Below, piece by piece: positions 49,268 through 60,170 of a DNA stretch of 64,000 nt. The stretch comes from Alphaproteobacteria bacterium (GTDB lineage Bacteria; Pseudomonadota; Alphaproteobacteria; UBA6615): positions 301,512-365,511 of the forward strand of contig JBDXCV010000013.1 of NCBI GenBank assembly GCA_039980135.1, read 5' to 3'. A model generated the notes under the pieces. That model ran no database searches. It saw nothing but the letters and a program-made list of their open reading frames with translations, and was not told the origin of the DNA. Positions within the stretch are counted from its first letter, which is position 1. Every line of letters starts with the position of its first letter. Made by a program: the position numbers and the translations under genes.

Positions 49268-49924
49268 ATGGCGCATTTTATTGTTGGACGATTATTCGGC
49301 TGGCCCGAGTTCGCGGAGGACGGCGACGATGTGTGGCTGATTCATATCGAAGAGCCGACGTTCTTCCTGCGCGTTATTCATCGGCCGGAGGATCTCGTGC
49401 CCACCGGGGACCTCAACGATCTCTATTTTCCCCTCGTGGATGACAGCCGCTACGCCGTGGGTAACCTGATCTTCATAGAACCCCGTCCGGCCGACCCGCG
49501 CGAGGTCGCGCAACTGGTCGCGATCGCCATCGACGCCATTCAGCATGAGGACGTCTCACGATTGCTGGCGCTCGCCGATCGCCCGTTTAGCCCTTCATCC
49601 GCAGAGTTGCAGCCCGAAGACGTACCCGTCGGGTTTATAACGGGCGTGTTTCACGATTCCGAAAACGGGATAACGGACGACATGCCCTGGGTCGCGCATC
49701 TCGGCCCGCCACCATTTGCGATGCGGGTCTGCGACTTGAATGATGAAGATCTCGAGCCCGACGATATCTGGGCAAATGCGGGGAACGGCTACGCCCTGGC
49801 CCATCTGCACTGGCTCTCAAGCCTGGCGAGCGACCCCGGGGATATCCGTTTTCTTGCGGAGACCGCCGCCGGCATCGTCGCCGACGCCGTCGAGGAAATA
49901 ATGCCCGAACTCATTCCGTCCTGA
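49268..49924 (+). CDS. Hypothetical protein
   Basis: I take the ATG at 49268 (MAHFIVGRLFGWPEF), giving about 218 residues; earlier in-frame starts at 49208 and 49178 exist and none has a clear ribosome site. The product is acidic, soluble and rich in Asp/Pro (HRPEDLVPTGDLNDLYFPLVD, DLNDEDLEPDDIWANAG), with no signal peptide or membrane segment. No family is recognised. It lies between a divergent alcohol dehydrogenase and the giant kinase, which is convergent. A role is not inferable. Confidence 0.65.
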   Translation: MAHFIVGRLFGWPEFAEDGDDVWLIHIEEPTFFLRVIHRPEDLVPTGDLNDLYFPLVDDSRYAVGNLIFIEPRPADPREVAQLVAIAIDAIQHEDVSRLLALADRPFSPSSAELQPEDVPVGFITGVFHDSENGITDDMPWVAHLGPPPFAMRVCDLNDEDLEPDDIWANAGNGYALAHLHWLSSLASDPGDIRFLAETAAGIVADAVEEIMPELIPS

Positions 49925-49947
49925 CGGCGCCCGGCAGCGATCGCGGC

Positions 49948-52900
49948 CTAACGACCAACCGTCTTGAGTTCAGGCACCCGCGCCGTCAGCACACCGACGG
50001 TTTCGTCAACCAACTGCGGCAACTCGATGGTGAGATCGGAGGCCTGACCGGCGTCGCCTTCGCGGCATGCCTTCTCGATAGCCCGGGCATGATTACTCAG
50101 GCGCATGGCGCCATAACTACCGAAGTTGCTGCCCATGTCATGAACTTCCCGGCGCATCTTGTCGAGGTCTCCCTCGGCATTCGCCGCCGTGATGAGCGCC
50201 ACCGTCGCCGGAACTTCGGCCAGCGTCATCGCAAGCATGCTGGCGATGGCCTCGCGACCAATCGTCTCCTCAAGCTGATCCAGGATCGAGCCATCGAGAC
50301 AGGATTCACCTGGCGCGGCTTCATCGCCGGCATCGCCCGCCGGTACCGCCACCGAACTCGCCTTCCCAAGGGCCGCGAGAAGCTTCTTCTGATCGATCGG
50401 CTTCGGCAAATAGTCGTTCATTCCCGCAGAGATGCATTTCTCGCGATCCCCCATCAGGGCATTTGCCGTCATGGCGATAATATAAATATTCGACTGATCG
50501 GGGTCATCCAGCGCACGAATCCGTCGTGTGGCCTCCAGCCCGTCCATTTCCGGCATCTGAATATCCATCAATACCGCGTCGAATGGCTGGTCCCGAACAG
50601 CCGCGACCGCCTCGACACCGTCTACGGCAACCTCAATCTTGTGTCCCGCCTTCTTCAGAATTGCGGAGGCAAGCATCTGGTTCACCGCATTGTCTTCCAC
50701 GAGCAGAATTCGCATCGACTGCATTTTCGCCATTGCCGGTGCCTTCGAAGGCTCCTTACCTGTTGTGACCTGCTTCTCTCGTTCGAGCGATTCCGGCTGG
50801 TCCACGTCATCCTTTGGAGTGTTCGAACATACTTCCGCGATCTTCTCCTTCAGGAGTGACGGGCGAACCGGCTTGACCACTTTCCCATCGAATTTCGCAA
50901 TACCGCTGTTGCGATCGCCGGCGCTCGTCGCGATGATAATTTTGATCCGCCGGAAGGCCGGGTTCGCACGTATCCGGAGGCCGACGTCATATCCGCTTAT
51001 ACCCGGCATCGCCTCATCGAGAAGCACCATGTCAAAGGGTGCACCCTCGCGAACGCCGGTTTCCAGCGTCGATAGCGCATCGACCGCACCTGACGCGGTC
51101 GCGACCTTAACCCCCCAGGAATCGAGTTGCTTCTCGAAGACCTCACGGTTGGTGGCATTATCGTCGACGATCAACACCCGCAATCTCGATATATCAATAT
51201 CCGCCGGTTGCTCAGTGGATATGGGAGCGGTGGCGCGGGCAAGCGGCAGTTCAAACCAGAATTTGCTGCCGGCGCCCATCTCGCTGTCGACGCCGATCGT
51301 GCCGTCCATCAGATCCACCAGTTCCTTGCATATCGCGAGTCCGAGCCCGGTCCCACCAAATTTCCGCGTGGTCGAAGAATCGGCCTGGGTGAAACGCGAG
51401 AACAACCTGGGCAGCACGTCCGCCGAGATACCGACACCGGTATCGAGAACCTCAATTCGCAGGCGTTGCTGGCTCTCGGTCTCCGAGACAAGCGACACAT
51501 GCGTCGTCACGGCACCGCTGTCCGTGAACTTGATCGCGTTCCCGATCAGATTGATGAGAACCTGACGCAAACGTCCGCTGTCACCGCGCAGATAGTTCGA
51601 CACATCGGATGCAATGTAGGTGTTGAGATCAATCTGCTTGTCCTGCGCGCGCGGCGCCAGAATCTGCACGACATTGTCGATCGTTGCGGACATGTCGAAG
51701 TCTGCCGTTTCAATCTCGAGTTTCCCGGCCTCCATCTTGGAGAAGTCGAGAATATCCTCGATCAGTGCCAGAAGGGCCTCTGCGGATTGCTGGACCGTTT
51801 GCGCAAAACGCTGCTGCTCGTCATCCAGATTCGTATCGAGAAGCAGGTTCGTCATGCCGATAACCCCGTTCATCGGAGTCCGGATTTCGTGGCTCATGGT
51901 CGCCAGGAAATCTCCCTTGGCTTTCGCCCCCTCTTCGGCGCGCACCCGTTCGCGCGAGTAACGTTCGGCCAGCTTCGTGAGATTTTCCGTCTGGACCCGG
52001 AGTTCACGTTGTGAGCGCTGCAGATCATCGACGGTGTTCTCGAGCTGCGCTTCCTTCTCCTTGATCTCCGTCACATCTGTCCCGACCATGACGATACCGC
52101 CATCCGCCGTTCTGCGCTCGGTCACCAGCAAATACCGGCCGGCCAGGTTCCTGATTTCCGGCTCGCCGGTCGGGTTTCGGAACTGCACCTGTCTTTCCGC
52201 GAAACGCTCATCTTCGCGCCCGATGCCCTGTGCGTCCAATCCGCGCGCAAGAACCGCCCGCATCAAGTCGTCATGGGCTGTTCCCGGCTCGAAGAGTTCC
52301 GGGTCTATGGGCAGGACATTTCGGTGTGCTGAGTTCGTGATGACCAACTTCTCGTCGGAATCATAGAGCGCAAAACCGTCGCGAATGGTCTCGATGGCAT
52401 CCCGCAAACGGGTCTCCGCGCGCTTGAGTTCGGTGATGTCGGAAACAATCGTAACGATGCCGCCTTCGCGCGTGCGTCGTTCGGTAATCAGGACGACCCG
52501 GCCATTGGCATGTGCCTGTTCCAGCGAATCCAGCGGATCATTGTGATCGGCCATTCGCTTTTTCAGCCAGAGCGCTTTGTCTGCATCCTCGGTGTTCTCG
52601 TTTCGGAGCTGTGCGTCGAAGATGACGTCCGCCAACTCGCGAAATGACATCCCGATTTGAACTTGCTCTGAAATTTCCGGGTACAGGTCCAAATATGCAT
52701 CGTTACAAAGAACCAACCGGTCGTCCGCGTCCCACAGCAGGAAACCGTCGTGGAGGCTGTTGATCGCGTCGCCCAGCCGGGCTTCCGCCTGACGGATCGC
52801 GGTGATGTCCGTTCGAACCGCGACCGCGCCGCCCTCGTCGGTCTGCCGCCGTGACACGCGGACAACACGGCCATCATCGAATTTCCGCTCGAAATCGACC

Positions 52901-55104
52901 TCCTGTTCATGCATCACCAACTGGTCCGCGATCCAGTCCTCTTCGCGGCCGACGGCCTCCACAACCTTGCCACTCTCGGCAAAGACATGAATCATCTCTT
53001 CAAAAGTCATGCCGAGATATATCTGGTCCGCAGCATCGCCGAAATCTCGTGCCCAGCTGCTGTTGTAGGCGGCGAGCCGATCCTCCCCATCGAACAAAAC
53101 GAAGCCATCCTGTATGGCCTCGATTGCGTCGCGTAAGCGTGTCTCGACACGCTTGAGCTCCGTCGCTTCCGAATTCAGGACGACAACGCCGCCATCCCGG
53201 GTCTTGCTTGCCGAGACGACAAGCGTCCGATCATCGGGCAGACGCACCTCGATGTCGCCCTCGGGATTCCGGTGCTGCGCCACGCGCGCATCGACCCACG
53301 CGTCGACATCGGGCGTGTCGGGCACAAGAATACCCGTCTCCACCGCAACGCGGATGACGTCACGCAAGGTCATACCGATTTCGACCTCGCCGCCAAGCGA
53401 ACGGAACATTTCGAGATACTCACCGTTCGCGATCACCAGCCGGTCGGACTCGTCGTAGAGGGCGAAGCCGTCACGCATGCTTTCGACCGCGTCCGTCAGA
53501 CGTTGTTCGGCATGCTTTATTTCAGTGATATCCGTGCGAAGTGTGACGATCCCCCCGCCGGTCGTGCGGTGGGAGGCAACGCGAATCACGCGCCCGCCGG
53601 TGTGTAGTTCCTGCAGCGCCTCATCTACGGCATGCTTCTCGACCTTGTTGTCGATCCACCGCTCCTTATCCACTTCCTGCCCGGGGGTCTCGCTGAGTTC
53701 GAAGGCAAATCCCATCAGTTCGCGGAAGGATTTCCCCGGCACCACCTGATCTGCGTACGCGCCATAGGTCTCGCGGTAGCGTTCGTTACAGATCACCAAT
53801 CTGTCGTCCACATCCCACAGGACAAAACCATCATTCAGGCTTTCCATCGCATCCCGCAGGTGCGCCTCGGCGCGTTTCACCTCCGTAATGTCCGAACGAA
53901 TGCCGACGATACATCCATCTTCCATGCGCCGGTCCGTGATCAGAATCCAGCGGCCATCCGTTGTTTCAAGCTCGTAGGGTTTCCCGATCTTTTCCCCGTG
54001 GACCCCGCATAATCGCTTCATCCACGCGTCGGGATCCGCCGATGCTTCAGGATCGGCGTAGTAGCCTTGTTCGAGTCCGCGGCGAAGGACATCCTCGAAG
54101 CGCATGCCGATGCCATCCAGTTCAGCCGGCATGAAGGGGAAGATTTCTCGATATCTGGAGTTGTAACGAACAATTCGATCGTTCGAATCGAACAGGATAA
54201 ACCCATCCGAAAGCGCTTCGATCGCTTCGCCCAGCAAACGTTCGGCCTGGTCGGTTTCCGACTTCGCCTTTTCGGCTTCGCGGCGTGCGTTTCCAAGCTC
54301 CTGCTCGCGGCGCCACTCCTCATCCACATCGCGGACCGCACAGTAAAGCTGGCCGAGTTGGTCAGACGTAATGTGCCAGTCGGTCCAACGCGGAGCGCCC
54401 GTGTTGTCGACCAGCCGGACCTTGAAACCCGCAGTATCCTGTCCCGCAACCAGGTTGTCGAGGGCCCGCTGGACGATCGGTGTATCTTCGTCGAAGACCA
54501 GACTGATCAGGGGCTCACCAGACAATGCAGCCGCATCGTGCCCCAGGAGTTTCTCCCACTCCTGATTAACGGTGTGGAGCCTGCCATCGCTGCCCGCCAT
54601 CCCGAGAAGATCATCCGACAATTCGAAAAATCGTTGGTAGCGCTGGCGCGACCGCGTCACATCACGCAACGCCTCTTCATTTCGATGCTGGTCGGTGACA
54701 TCGTGAAACCGGGTAACAAAGCCGTTCTCGATCGGCCGGCCGTGAATTTCGAGGACGGCACCGTCAGGACGCTGGCGCGTCATGGAATATGGCTCGCGCG
54801 TCGTAAACAGCGCCATTATTCGCTCGGTATGGGCAACCGAATCCCCGTCGCCATAGTCACCGCGTTCTGCCGCAAAGCGAACAAATTCGCGCCAACTCTT
54901 GCCCGGGGTCAAAAGTTCTTCAGGCAAATCAAGCAGTTCGTGAGCCAGCGCATTCGACGCCACGATCCGCAAATCGGAATCGAAAATAATCACGCCGCCA
55001 CCGAGCGTGTTCAAAACGTCGTAGAGCATGTTGTCCGTGTTTTGCGCCACACCCGCCGAACTTCCGTCCATCACCGCACCGTCCATGTCATCTGCACGTG
55101 ACAA
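49948..55104 (-). CDS. Hybrid sensor histidine kinase with eight PAS-like domains, two receivers and Hpt
   Basis: About 1718 residues from a TTG start at 55104, chosen because GGGAG lies six bases upstream; another frame start adds six residues, and an ATG at 55086 lacks a site. Two N-terminal PAS-like units (to about 275) precede six tandem PAS-like units of about 120 residues each, all opening with (L)xDAxExxxDGFxLxD. Then a coiled-coil leads into the kinase: H1072 in [12 protein letters not shown]-box [14 protein letters not shown] and GGTGLGL. Receivers have phospho-acceptors D1363 and D1514; Hpt histidine is H1655 in VHDMGSNFG. No membrane segment is evident, so it is probably cytosolic. 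Confidence 0.92.
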   Translation of the reverse strand: MSRADDMDGAVMDGSSAGVAQNTDNMLYDVLNTLGGGVIIFDSDLRIVASNALAHELLDLPEELLTPGKSWREFVRFAAERGDYGDGDSVAHTERIMALFTTREPYSMTRQRPDGAVLEIHGRPIENGFVTRFHDVTDQHRNEEALRDVTRSRQRYQRFFELSDDLLGMAGSDGRLHTVNQEWEKLLGHDAAALSGEPLISLVFDEDTPIVQRALDNLVAGQDTAGFKVRLVDNTGAPRWTDWHITSDQLGQLYCAVRDVDEEWRREQELGNARREAEKAKSETDQAERLLGEAIEALSDGFILFDSNDRIVRYNSRYREIFPFMPAELDGIGMRFEDVLRRGLEQGYYADPEASADPDAWMKRLCGVHGEKIGKPYELETTDGRWILITDRRMEDGCIVGIRSDITEVKRAEAHLRDAMESLNDGFVLWDVDDRLVICNERYRETYGAYADQVVPGKSFRELMGFAFELSETPGQEVDKERWIDNKVEKHAVDEALQELHTGGRVIRVASHRTTGGGIVTLRTDITEIKHAEQRLTDAVESMRDGFALYDESDRLVIANGEYLEMFRSLGGEVEIGMTLRDVIRVAVETGILVPDTPDVDAWVDARVAQHRNPEGDIEVRLPDDRTLVVSASKTRDGGVVVLNSEATELKRVETRLRDAIEAIQDGFVLFDGEDRLAAYNSSWARDFGDAADQIYLGMTFEEMIHVFAESGKVVEAVGREEDWIADQLVMHEQEVDFERKFDDGRVVRVSRRQTDEGGAVAVRTDITAIRQAEARLGDAINSLHDGFLLWDADDRLVLCNDAYLDLYPEISEQVQIGMSFRELADVIFDAQLRNENTEDADKALWLKKRMADHNDPLDSLEQAHANGRVVLITERRTREGGIVTIVSDITELKRAETRLRDAIETIRDGFALYDSDEKLVITNSAHRNVLPIDPELFEPGTAHDDLMRAVLARGLDAQGIGREDERFAERQVQFRNPTGEPEIRNLAGRYLLVTERRTADGGIVMVGTDVTEIKEKEAQLENTVDDLQRSQRELRVQTENLTKLAERYSRERVRAEEGAKAKGDFLATMSHEIRTPMNGVIGMTNLLLDTNLDDEQQRFAQTVQQSAEALLALIEDILDFSKMEAGKLEIETADFDMSATIDNVVQILAPRAQDKQIDLNTYIASDVSNYLRGDSGRLRQVLINLIGNAIKFTDSGAVTTHVSLVSETESQQRLRIEVLDTGVGISADVLPRLFSRFTQADSSTTRKFGGTGLGLAICKELVDLMDGTIGVDSEMGAGSKFWFELPLARATAPISTEQPADIDISRLRVLIVDDNATNREVFEKQLDSWGVKVATASGAVDALSTLETGVREGAPFDMVLLDEAMPGISGYDVGLRIRANPAFRRIKIIIATSAGDRNSGIAKFDGKVVKPVRPSLLKEKIAEVCSNTPKDDVDQPESLEREKQVTTGKEPSKAPAMAKMQSMRILLVEDNAVNQMLASAILKKAGHKIEVAVDGVEAVAAVRDQPFDAVLMDIQMPEMDGLEATRRIRALDDPDQSNIYIIAMTANALMGDREKCISAGMNDYLPKPIDQKKLLAALGKASSVAVPAGDAGDEAAPGESCLDGSILDQLEETIGREAIASMLAMTLAEVPATVALITAANAEGDLDKMRREVHDMGSNFGSYGAMRLSNHARAIEKACREGDAGQASDLTIELPQLVDETVGVLTARVPELKTVGR

Positions 55105-55253
55105 ATTTAGCTCCCGAGCCAATTTCGATGCGCTTGGTGCACCGGATATGGGAGTTGGACGTTAACTTATTTCGCGTGGCGTCAACAAATGGTTAACGGT
55201 CGGCACAAATGCGCGGCACTCAGGTGATTCCAGCGAATTCGGGCTGACTACCA

Positions 55254-56084
55254 TTAGTTGTTCGATGTCCACTCAACTACACTTTTAACCCACATCCCAT
55301 CCGGGTTTCCGCAAGCATATGACGCGCCGAGATGATCGCAGTCTGACAGCCCGACCGTCTCGACCCGGCCACCGGCTTCTTGCAACGCCTGGGTCATTTT
55401 TTCTGCCTGGACAATGAGATGGGGGAAATCCCGGTCGCCCCATGCGATCAGGAATGGCGGCGTGTTTGCAATCGTGTGGAGGGGGCTGGCATCAGTCTCA
55501 TGGCCGGGTTTCTCTCCCAGAAAGCGGGGTTTTGCAGGCATTCCATTGCCCTCGGTGAAATCGTAGACACCCGATACCGGCAGCGCCCCCCGGATGATGT
55601 CCGCCGGTACACCTGCTCCCGCCTGCCAATCCGAGCGTACGGCCAGCGAGGCCGCCTGATGGCCACCGGCTGAATGACCACCCACGAAGATACGGTCCGG
55701 ATCGCCGCCATGGGCGGAGATGTTCTTGTAAACCCAGGCAATTCCGGCCATCACATCTTCGACACCCGTCGGCCAGGTGACAGCGGGCGCCAACCGGTAT
55801 CCGATGCTGACGAATGTTATGCCCGCTGCCGTCAGCGGCGGGGCCATGAAGGCCATCCATTCCTTGTACCCGTTCGTCCAACCGCCGCCATGCATGAACG
55901 CAATCACCGTCCCGTTGGGCTCAGGTGCGGCAAACACGGCCACCTCCTGATAGGGGTCATCGCCATAGGCGAATGAATCGCCGCTGACCCCGGCGCCAAG
56001 CTCCTGGACGCGGATATGATATTTTGCCCCGATCTCCGAGAAGGCTTCCTGCTCGGGATACGTATCGAGATTGCGCAGGGCCAT
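55254..56084 (-). CDS. Alpha/beta hydrolase, formamidase/esterase-like
   Basis: The 276-residue product has HGGGWTNGYKEW as oxyanion motif, GHSAGGHQAA as nucleophile elbow, an acid in WGDRDFPH and a histidine in SDCDHLGASY. Overall it resembles kynurenine formamidase-type and lipase/esterase hydrolases. Its ATG shares one base with the stop of the NicX-like gene (TGATG), so translation is coupled. In nicotinate catabolism the NicX product, an N-formyl amide, is deformylated by a serine hydrolase, so a matching role is plausible here but not shown. Confidence 0.88.
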   Translation of the reverse strand: MALRNLDTYPEQEAFSEIGAKYHIRVQELGAGVSGDSFAYGDDPYQEVAVFAAPEPNGTVIAFMHGGGWTNGYKEWMAFMAPPLTAAGITFVSIGYRLAPAVTWPTGVEDVMAGIAWVYKNISAHGGDPDRIFVGGHSAGGHQAASLAVRSDWQAGAGVPADIIRGALPVSGVYDFTEGNGMPAKPRFLGEKPGHETDASPLHTIANTPPFLIAWGDRDFPHLIVQAEKMTQALQEAGGRVETVGLSDCDHLGASYACGNPDGMWVKSVVEWTSNN

Positions 56085-57166
56085 CAGCGCGCCTCGCGCT
56101 CAACGATCATTTTCTCGTCGACAAACTTGCCCCGCTCAATGACCACATCGTTGTCGAGGATCACCGTGCAGTCGCGCATCGGCACGTCATAATGGCCATT
56201 GGTGCTGCGTGACCCGCCGCCCTGGGTATTGGGACCCGTCGAAAACAGGAAGTTGCCCGGGAATGTGCGGGCGGACGCATGGGATCGCTCGGGATTATCG
56301 CCGTGAAGCGCGATATTGTACCAACGTGATTGCGGGTTCATGCCCCACCCCAGATGGGACACGGCATAGGGATCCAGATCATCCTCGGTGAGTTTGTTGT
56401 CATCGAGCCAATCCGTCATCAGCTTGGCGTCGAGACCACCTTCGACCTTGCGAATAAAGCCGTCACGGACCTCCAGTCGCACCTCGTCCTGCACATACCG
56501 GCAGTAAGGCAGAATGACGATATCTCCCGGCGACATGACGACGGTCCCGTTGGCGGACCCTTCGTTTGGAAAAGTATGGATGTGGCCGACACCCCATTGG
56601 TCGAAATGCCCGGGTTCGTCGGAAAAGCCCCACTGGCTCATCACCGGAAAATCACCGCGTGTATAGGTCAGATCGGTCCCGGCATCACTCAGGACACGAA
56701 CCTCCTTTGTCGCCGTGTAGCGCGCTTCGGCATATTTGACGGCCTCCTTCAGTCCCTTGGGCGAGAGCAGCAATTCGAGATCGTCCGGCGCATCGATAAT
56801 CATCAGGAAACGGGTGCCCGTGCCCATCACCTCCCGAAGCCAGCTGGTGAACAGGGGGATATGCAAGGCGACGACGATATCCGCAGCCTTGAGCGCATCG
56901 AGCATGCCGTTGATCTGACCGATCGTGTCGACCCCGACCTTGGTCCAGGACGGGATCATATTGACCCGCATCTCATAACAGTCCGCGCCCAACTCGTCCG
57001 CTGCCGCAAATGCCGCCTCCACATACTCGGTTCGTGTCGTGACATCCGACAGCAAGGCAACCGTCTCTCCCTTCTTGACGTTGGACATCTGGAACTGCTT
57101 CAAAAAAAGGCCGGGTATTCTTCCGGCGTTGATTTCCTGATGCCGGATGGCAGCTGGCGTACGCAT
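56084..57166 (-). CDS. NicX-like 2,5-dihydroxypyridine 5,6-dioxygenase
   Basis: A 360-residue protein with the features of NicX, an M29-peptidase-fold Fe(II) dioxygenase that opens dihydroxypyridine rings. Putative metal ligands, remembered from NicX, are H271 in SHLGWG and H325-x-D327 in NGHYDVPMRDC; FPGNFLFSTGPNT is strongly conserved, as is GDFPVMSQWGFSDEPGHFD. The start ATG at 57166 has GGAGA upstream. It is the first gene of a coupled pair and is divergent from an esterase at 57331. The true substrate may be another N-heterocycle. Confidence 0.88.
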   Translation of the reverse strand: MRTPAAIRHQEINAGRIPGLFLKQFQMSNVKKGETVALLSDVTTRTEYVEAAFAAADELGADCYEMRVNMIPSWTKVGVDTIGQINGMLDALKAADIVVALHIPLFTSWLREVMGTGTRFLMIIDAPDDLELLLSPKGLKEAVKYAEARYTATKEVRVLSDAGTDLTYTRGDFPVMSQWGFSDEPGHFDQWGVGHIHTFPNEGSANGTVVMSPGDIVILPYCRYVQDEVRLEVRDGFIRKVEGGLDAKLMTDWLDDNKLTEDDLDPYAVSHLGWGMNPQSRWYNIALHGDNPERSHASARTFPGNFLFSTGPNTQGGGSRSTNGHYDVPMRDCTVILDNDVVIERGKFVDEKMIVEREAR

Positions 57167-57330
57167 GGCTCATGTCTCCGCTTCGACGGGTTTCGAGAGT
57201 GGACGCCATGCTAACCGATCCGCCGAAACGGCGCGAGACGCCCGATTTCACGCCTCTTTCGGGTGCATTATGGTTGACGCAAAGCCACCATCCCGCCTTG
57301 AATACGGTCGCAGAAGAGGGGGACCACGCC

Positions 57331-58257
57331 ATGTATGTCGATCCGCAGATCAAGACCTTCATCGACGGCCTCATCGATCTGAACATGCCGCATCCGGTCG
57401 ATCTTGGCCTGGAAGAAACCCGAAACGGATTCAGCCAACTCTGGCAGCAGGTCAATCCGCCGTCGCGACAGCTCGCGAAGATCGAAGACATCCAGCTGCC
57501 CGGCCCGGCCGGGGACATCCGCACAAAGGTCTACACGCCGGCCGGCAACGGCCCCTTTCCCGTGCTCGTATTCTTTCATGGGGGTGGTTGCTGCATGATG
57601 GCGCCCGAGGATTACGACGGGACGAATACGGCGCTGGCCGAAGACGCCGAATGTATCGTCGTCGTACCGGCCTATCGCCGCGCACCCGAGAACCCTTTTC
57701 CGGCACCGTTGGAAGACTGCTTTGCCGTATTCACATGGTTGCAGGCAAACGCCGCCGACATCGGCGGTGACCCGAACCGCATCGCGATCGCCGGCGACAG
57801 TGGCGGCGGCTACCTGGCGGCGGCCGTGGCCCAGGAGGCGAAGCGTGAAGGTGCCGCACAACCCATTACGCAGATCCTGATTTATCCGATGACGGACATG
57901 GGCGGCCTGCCGCCGAGCCGGATCGAGGAGACGATGTTCCTGGATGACCGCACCCTGCAATGGGTGATCGGCATGCATGTGGGAGAGCACCGTCTCGATC
58001 CGCGCGCCTCACCCATCCTGGAACCGGACGTGTCGGGCCTCGCACCGGCGCTGGTCATCGCCGCGCAGATCGACCCATTACGCGATGAGGGCCGCGCCTA
58101 TGCCTCGAAGCTGCGAAATGCAGGCGTGCCCGTGCAATACCAGCTCTATGACGGGGTGGTGCATGGCTTCTTCAACATGGGCGGTTTCTGCGACCAGGGA
58201 AATGTCGCCGTCGCTCAGGTCGCGGATGCGCTCAAGAAGGCCTTCGCCAAAGGTTAG
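57331..58257 (+). CDS. Alpha/beta hydrolase of the hormone-sensitive lipase family
   Basis: A 308-residue esterase: oxyanion motif HGGGCCMMA, nucleophile in GDSGGGYLAA (GDSGG variant), acid in QIDPLRDEG and histidine in GVVHGFFNM. It differs from the 8704-9651 protein but is the same superfamily. The ATG at 57331 (MYVDPQIKTF) has GAGGGGGA nine bases upstream. It is divergent from the NicX-like gene across 164 bases, an arrangement fitting shared regulation. It overlaps the end of the convergent MFS gene by four bases. Confidence 0.9.
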   Translation: MYVDPQIKTFIDGLIDLNMPHPVDLGLEETRNGFSQLWQQVNPPSRQLAKIEDIQLPGPAGDIRTKVYTPAGNGPFPVLVFFHGGGCCMMAPEDYDGTNTALAEDAECIVVVPAYRRAPENPFPAPLEDCFAVFTWLQANAADIGGDPNRIAIAGDSGGGYLAAAVAQEAKREGAAQPITQILIYPMTDMGGLPPSRIEETMFLDDRTLQWVIGMHVGEHRLDPRASPILEPDVSGLAPALVIAAQIDPLRDEGRAYASKLRNAGVPVQYQLYDGVVHGFFNMGGFCDQGNVAVAQVADALKKAFAKG

Positions 58258-59585
58258 CGGGCCTGGTCTGCACCATCCGGTGCCAGGCCCTGGACCTCAC
58301 GGAGACCGCGCGCAAGAATCGCCGCCAGCACGCACATGACGGAAAAGCTCGCCAGAACCGCCTCGATGCCGAAAGAGTAGGCCATCGCGCCGAACGCACC
58401 GCCAGCCAACATCAATGTACCAATCACCGTATTCGAGAGCGCGGTGTAGGAGGCGCGCCGGTCTGCATCGGCCATATCGACAATATGCGTTGCACGACCC
58501 AGCCGGACTCCCTGGTACCCGATCATCAGGACGAACATCAACAACGGCGCAACGATCGCGGCGTTGAGAATTTCCACCCGGTAGATCGCAAGGACGGATG
58601 TCAGCGCCAGCACCACAGCCCCGATCCAGCCAGACAGCATCAGTACGCGGCGGCTCGAATGGTCCGACAACCGGCCCCAAAGGTAATTGCTCGAGATCGA
58701 GGCGAGCGCATTCGCAATCACGAACGCACCCAGGGCGCCGAGCGCGCGCGTCGCTGACTGACCCGAGACCGAAACGATGTAGGGTGGCGCCAGTGCCGTT
58801 GCACTCAGCAGGCCACGCACCAGAATAAACCGCACCAACTGCGGGTCGTCTCGCAAGAGGGAAACCTGGCCCAGCGCAACGGCGATGGGATTGCCGCCGC
58901 CCTCCGTCGCACCCGGTTCTTCCTGCAAGGTTGAAAACAAGGTCGCCGCGAAAAACCAGAGACCGGCGGCCACGAACAGGAACGCGCCGATGATCACCAC
59001 GCTGCGTTCGAGCAATCCCGTTGCAAGCGCGACCCCATATGCCAGAACAAAGACCGCCGCGATGGTTCCCGCGGTGCCCGTCGCCGTGCCCCGCGTCGCC
59101 TTCGAGACCGTCTTGCCGAGGACATCGCTGTAGCTGACGGAACAAACACTGCGCGCAACAGCGAAAATGGTCAGCAACCCGATCACGGCCCAGCCGGCCA
59201 GCACGCCATCGAATACAAGTACCGCCGCGCCCATTCCGGCAACGCAAACACCCTGCACCAGACTTCCTGCCGCCCATGCCCATTTGCGACGCGGCAAGGC
59301 ACGTATGCTTCCCGCCGTGACGAGTTGCGGCAACAGCGCGCCCGCCTCGCGCACCGGCACCAGCAGGCCAATGATGAATGCGGGTGCACCCAGGCCGGAC
59401 AAAAGCCAGGCGAGCACCAGTTTCGGGTCGACCAGGCCGTCGCCGGTCTTGGTCGCCGCCAGGCTGACGACATGCACAAGGAAATTCCTCGGCTGCTCGA
59501 CACAGGCGGCCTCCGGAATATCTCGACAGATCCGCCCGTCGTCCTCGCGGGTCAGGAATTCGTGCACCCGTCGGGCAATGGTCAT
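58254..59585 (-). CDS. Major facilitator superfamily transporter
   Basis: The 443-residue protein has about 12 hydrophobic segments and a charged central loop (FSTLQEEPGATEGGG). Motifs such as RRVLMLSGWIG and the loop GRLSDHSSRR resemble the MFS A-like signature. The N-terminus (MTIARRVHEFLTREDDG) is soluble and longer than usual. Location beside catabolic enzymes suggests import of a ring compound or export of a metabolite, but direction and substrate are not readable. Confidence 0.88.
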   Translation of the reverse strand: MTIARRVHEFLTREDDGRICRDIPEAACVEQPRNFLVHVVSLAATKTGDGLVDPKLVLAWLLSGLGAPAFIIGLLVPVREAGALLPQLVTAGSIRALPRRKWAWAAGSLVQGVCVAGMGAAVLVFDGVLAGWAVIGLLTIFAVARSVCSVSYSDVLGKTVSKATRGTATGTAGTIAAVFVLAYGVALATGLLERSVVIIGAFLFVAAGLWFFAATLFSTLQEEPGATEGGGNPIAVALGQVSLLRDDPQLVRFILVRGLLSATALAPPYIVSVSGQSATRALGALGAFVIANALASISSNYLWGRLSDHSSRRVLMLSGWIGAVVLALTSVLAIYRVEILNAAIVAPLLMFVLMIGYQGVRLGRATHIVDMADADRRASYTALSNTVIGTLMLAGGAFGAMAYSFGIEAVLASFSVMCVLAAILARGLREVQGLAPDGADQAR

Positions 59586-59741
59586 GTTCGTCTCGTTGAA
59601 AGCATTCGTGAGCCGGGGACTGAACGACCAGGATAATATTTACAACGGCCCGTCCGCAGCGCCGCCTTCGACAGATCCACTGGCGCCGCAACAATTGTAG
59701 ATCATAAAGCTCGCGCTTCGAGGGTCTCGTACATCCTCAAT

Positions 59742-60131
59742 CTAGAAAACAAGCTCGATGAAGAGCAGCACCATCCCGACCCAGCTGACGAAGAATGACA
59801 GGGTTCGCAAATAGGGAATGCCTGCCGTCAAAACAACGGCATGCACCACCCGGGCCCAGAAAAACAGGGTCGCGCCAAGGACCGTCAGCGAGGTGCTGAC
59901 TCCCATGACATGGGTCACGAGGACCAGAGCCGCGAACGGGGCCAGATTCTCGACCATGTTCATGTGGACGCGCTCTGACCGCTTCGCCCAGGCCGGCGGC
60001 GACGGCGGATTCTCGGGATAACCCATCGCGTCGGACACACCCAGAGAATTCGTGCGCACCACCACATAGGGGATCCAGAGAATGACCGTTAGACCGGCGC
60101 TCAGTGTCAAATACAGAAGTTCGGTACTCAT
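59742..60131 (-). CDS. MAPEG-family membrane protein
   Basis: The 129-residue product has four hydrophobic segments. The motif ERVHMNMVENLAPFAALVLVTH resembles the MAPEG hallmark, and RVVHAVVLTAGIPYLRTLSFFVSW follows. MAPEG proteins are membrane-bound glutathione transferases or relatives with roles in detoxification. The start is ATG 60131 with GGGAG eight bases upstream; a GTG three codons earlier is an alternative. It is 39 bases after the CmcJ-like gene in the same direction. Confidence 0.88.
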   Translation of the reverse strand: MSTELLYLTLSAGLTVILWIPYVVVRTNSLGVSDAMGYPENPPSPPAWAKRSERVHMNMVENLAPFAALVLVTHVMGVSTSLTVLGATLFFWARVVHAVVLTAGIPYLRTLSFFVSWVGMVLLFIELVF

Positions 60132-60170
60132 GTTGCTCACTCCCGATTGGTCAGGACGATGGATGAATTA

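Noticed and set aside
54067..55101. 344-codon plus-strand frame over the kinase N-terminus
   Set aside because: Mirror of PAS-coding DNA; no domain seen and no ribosome site.
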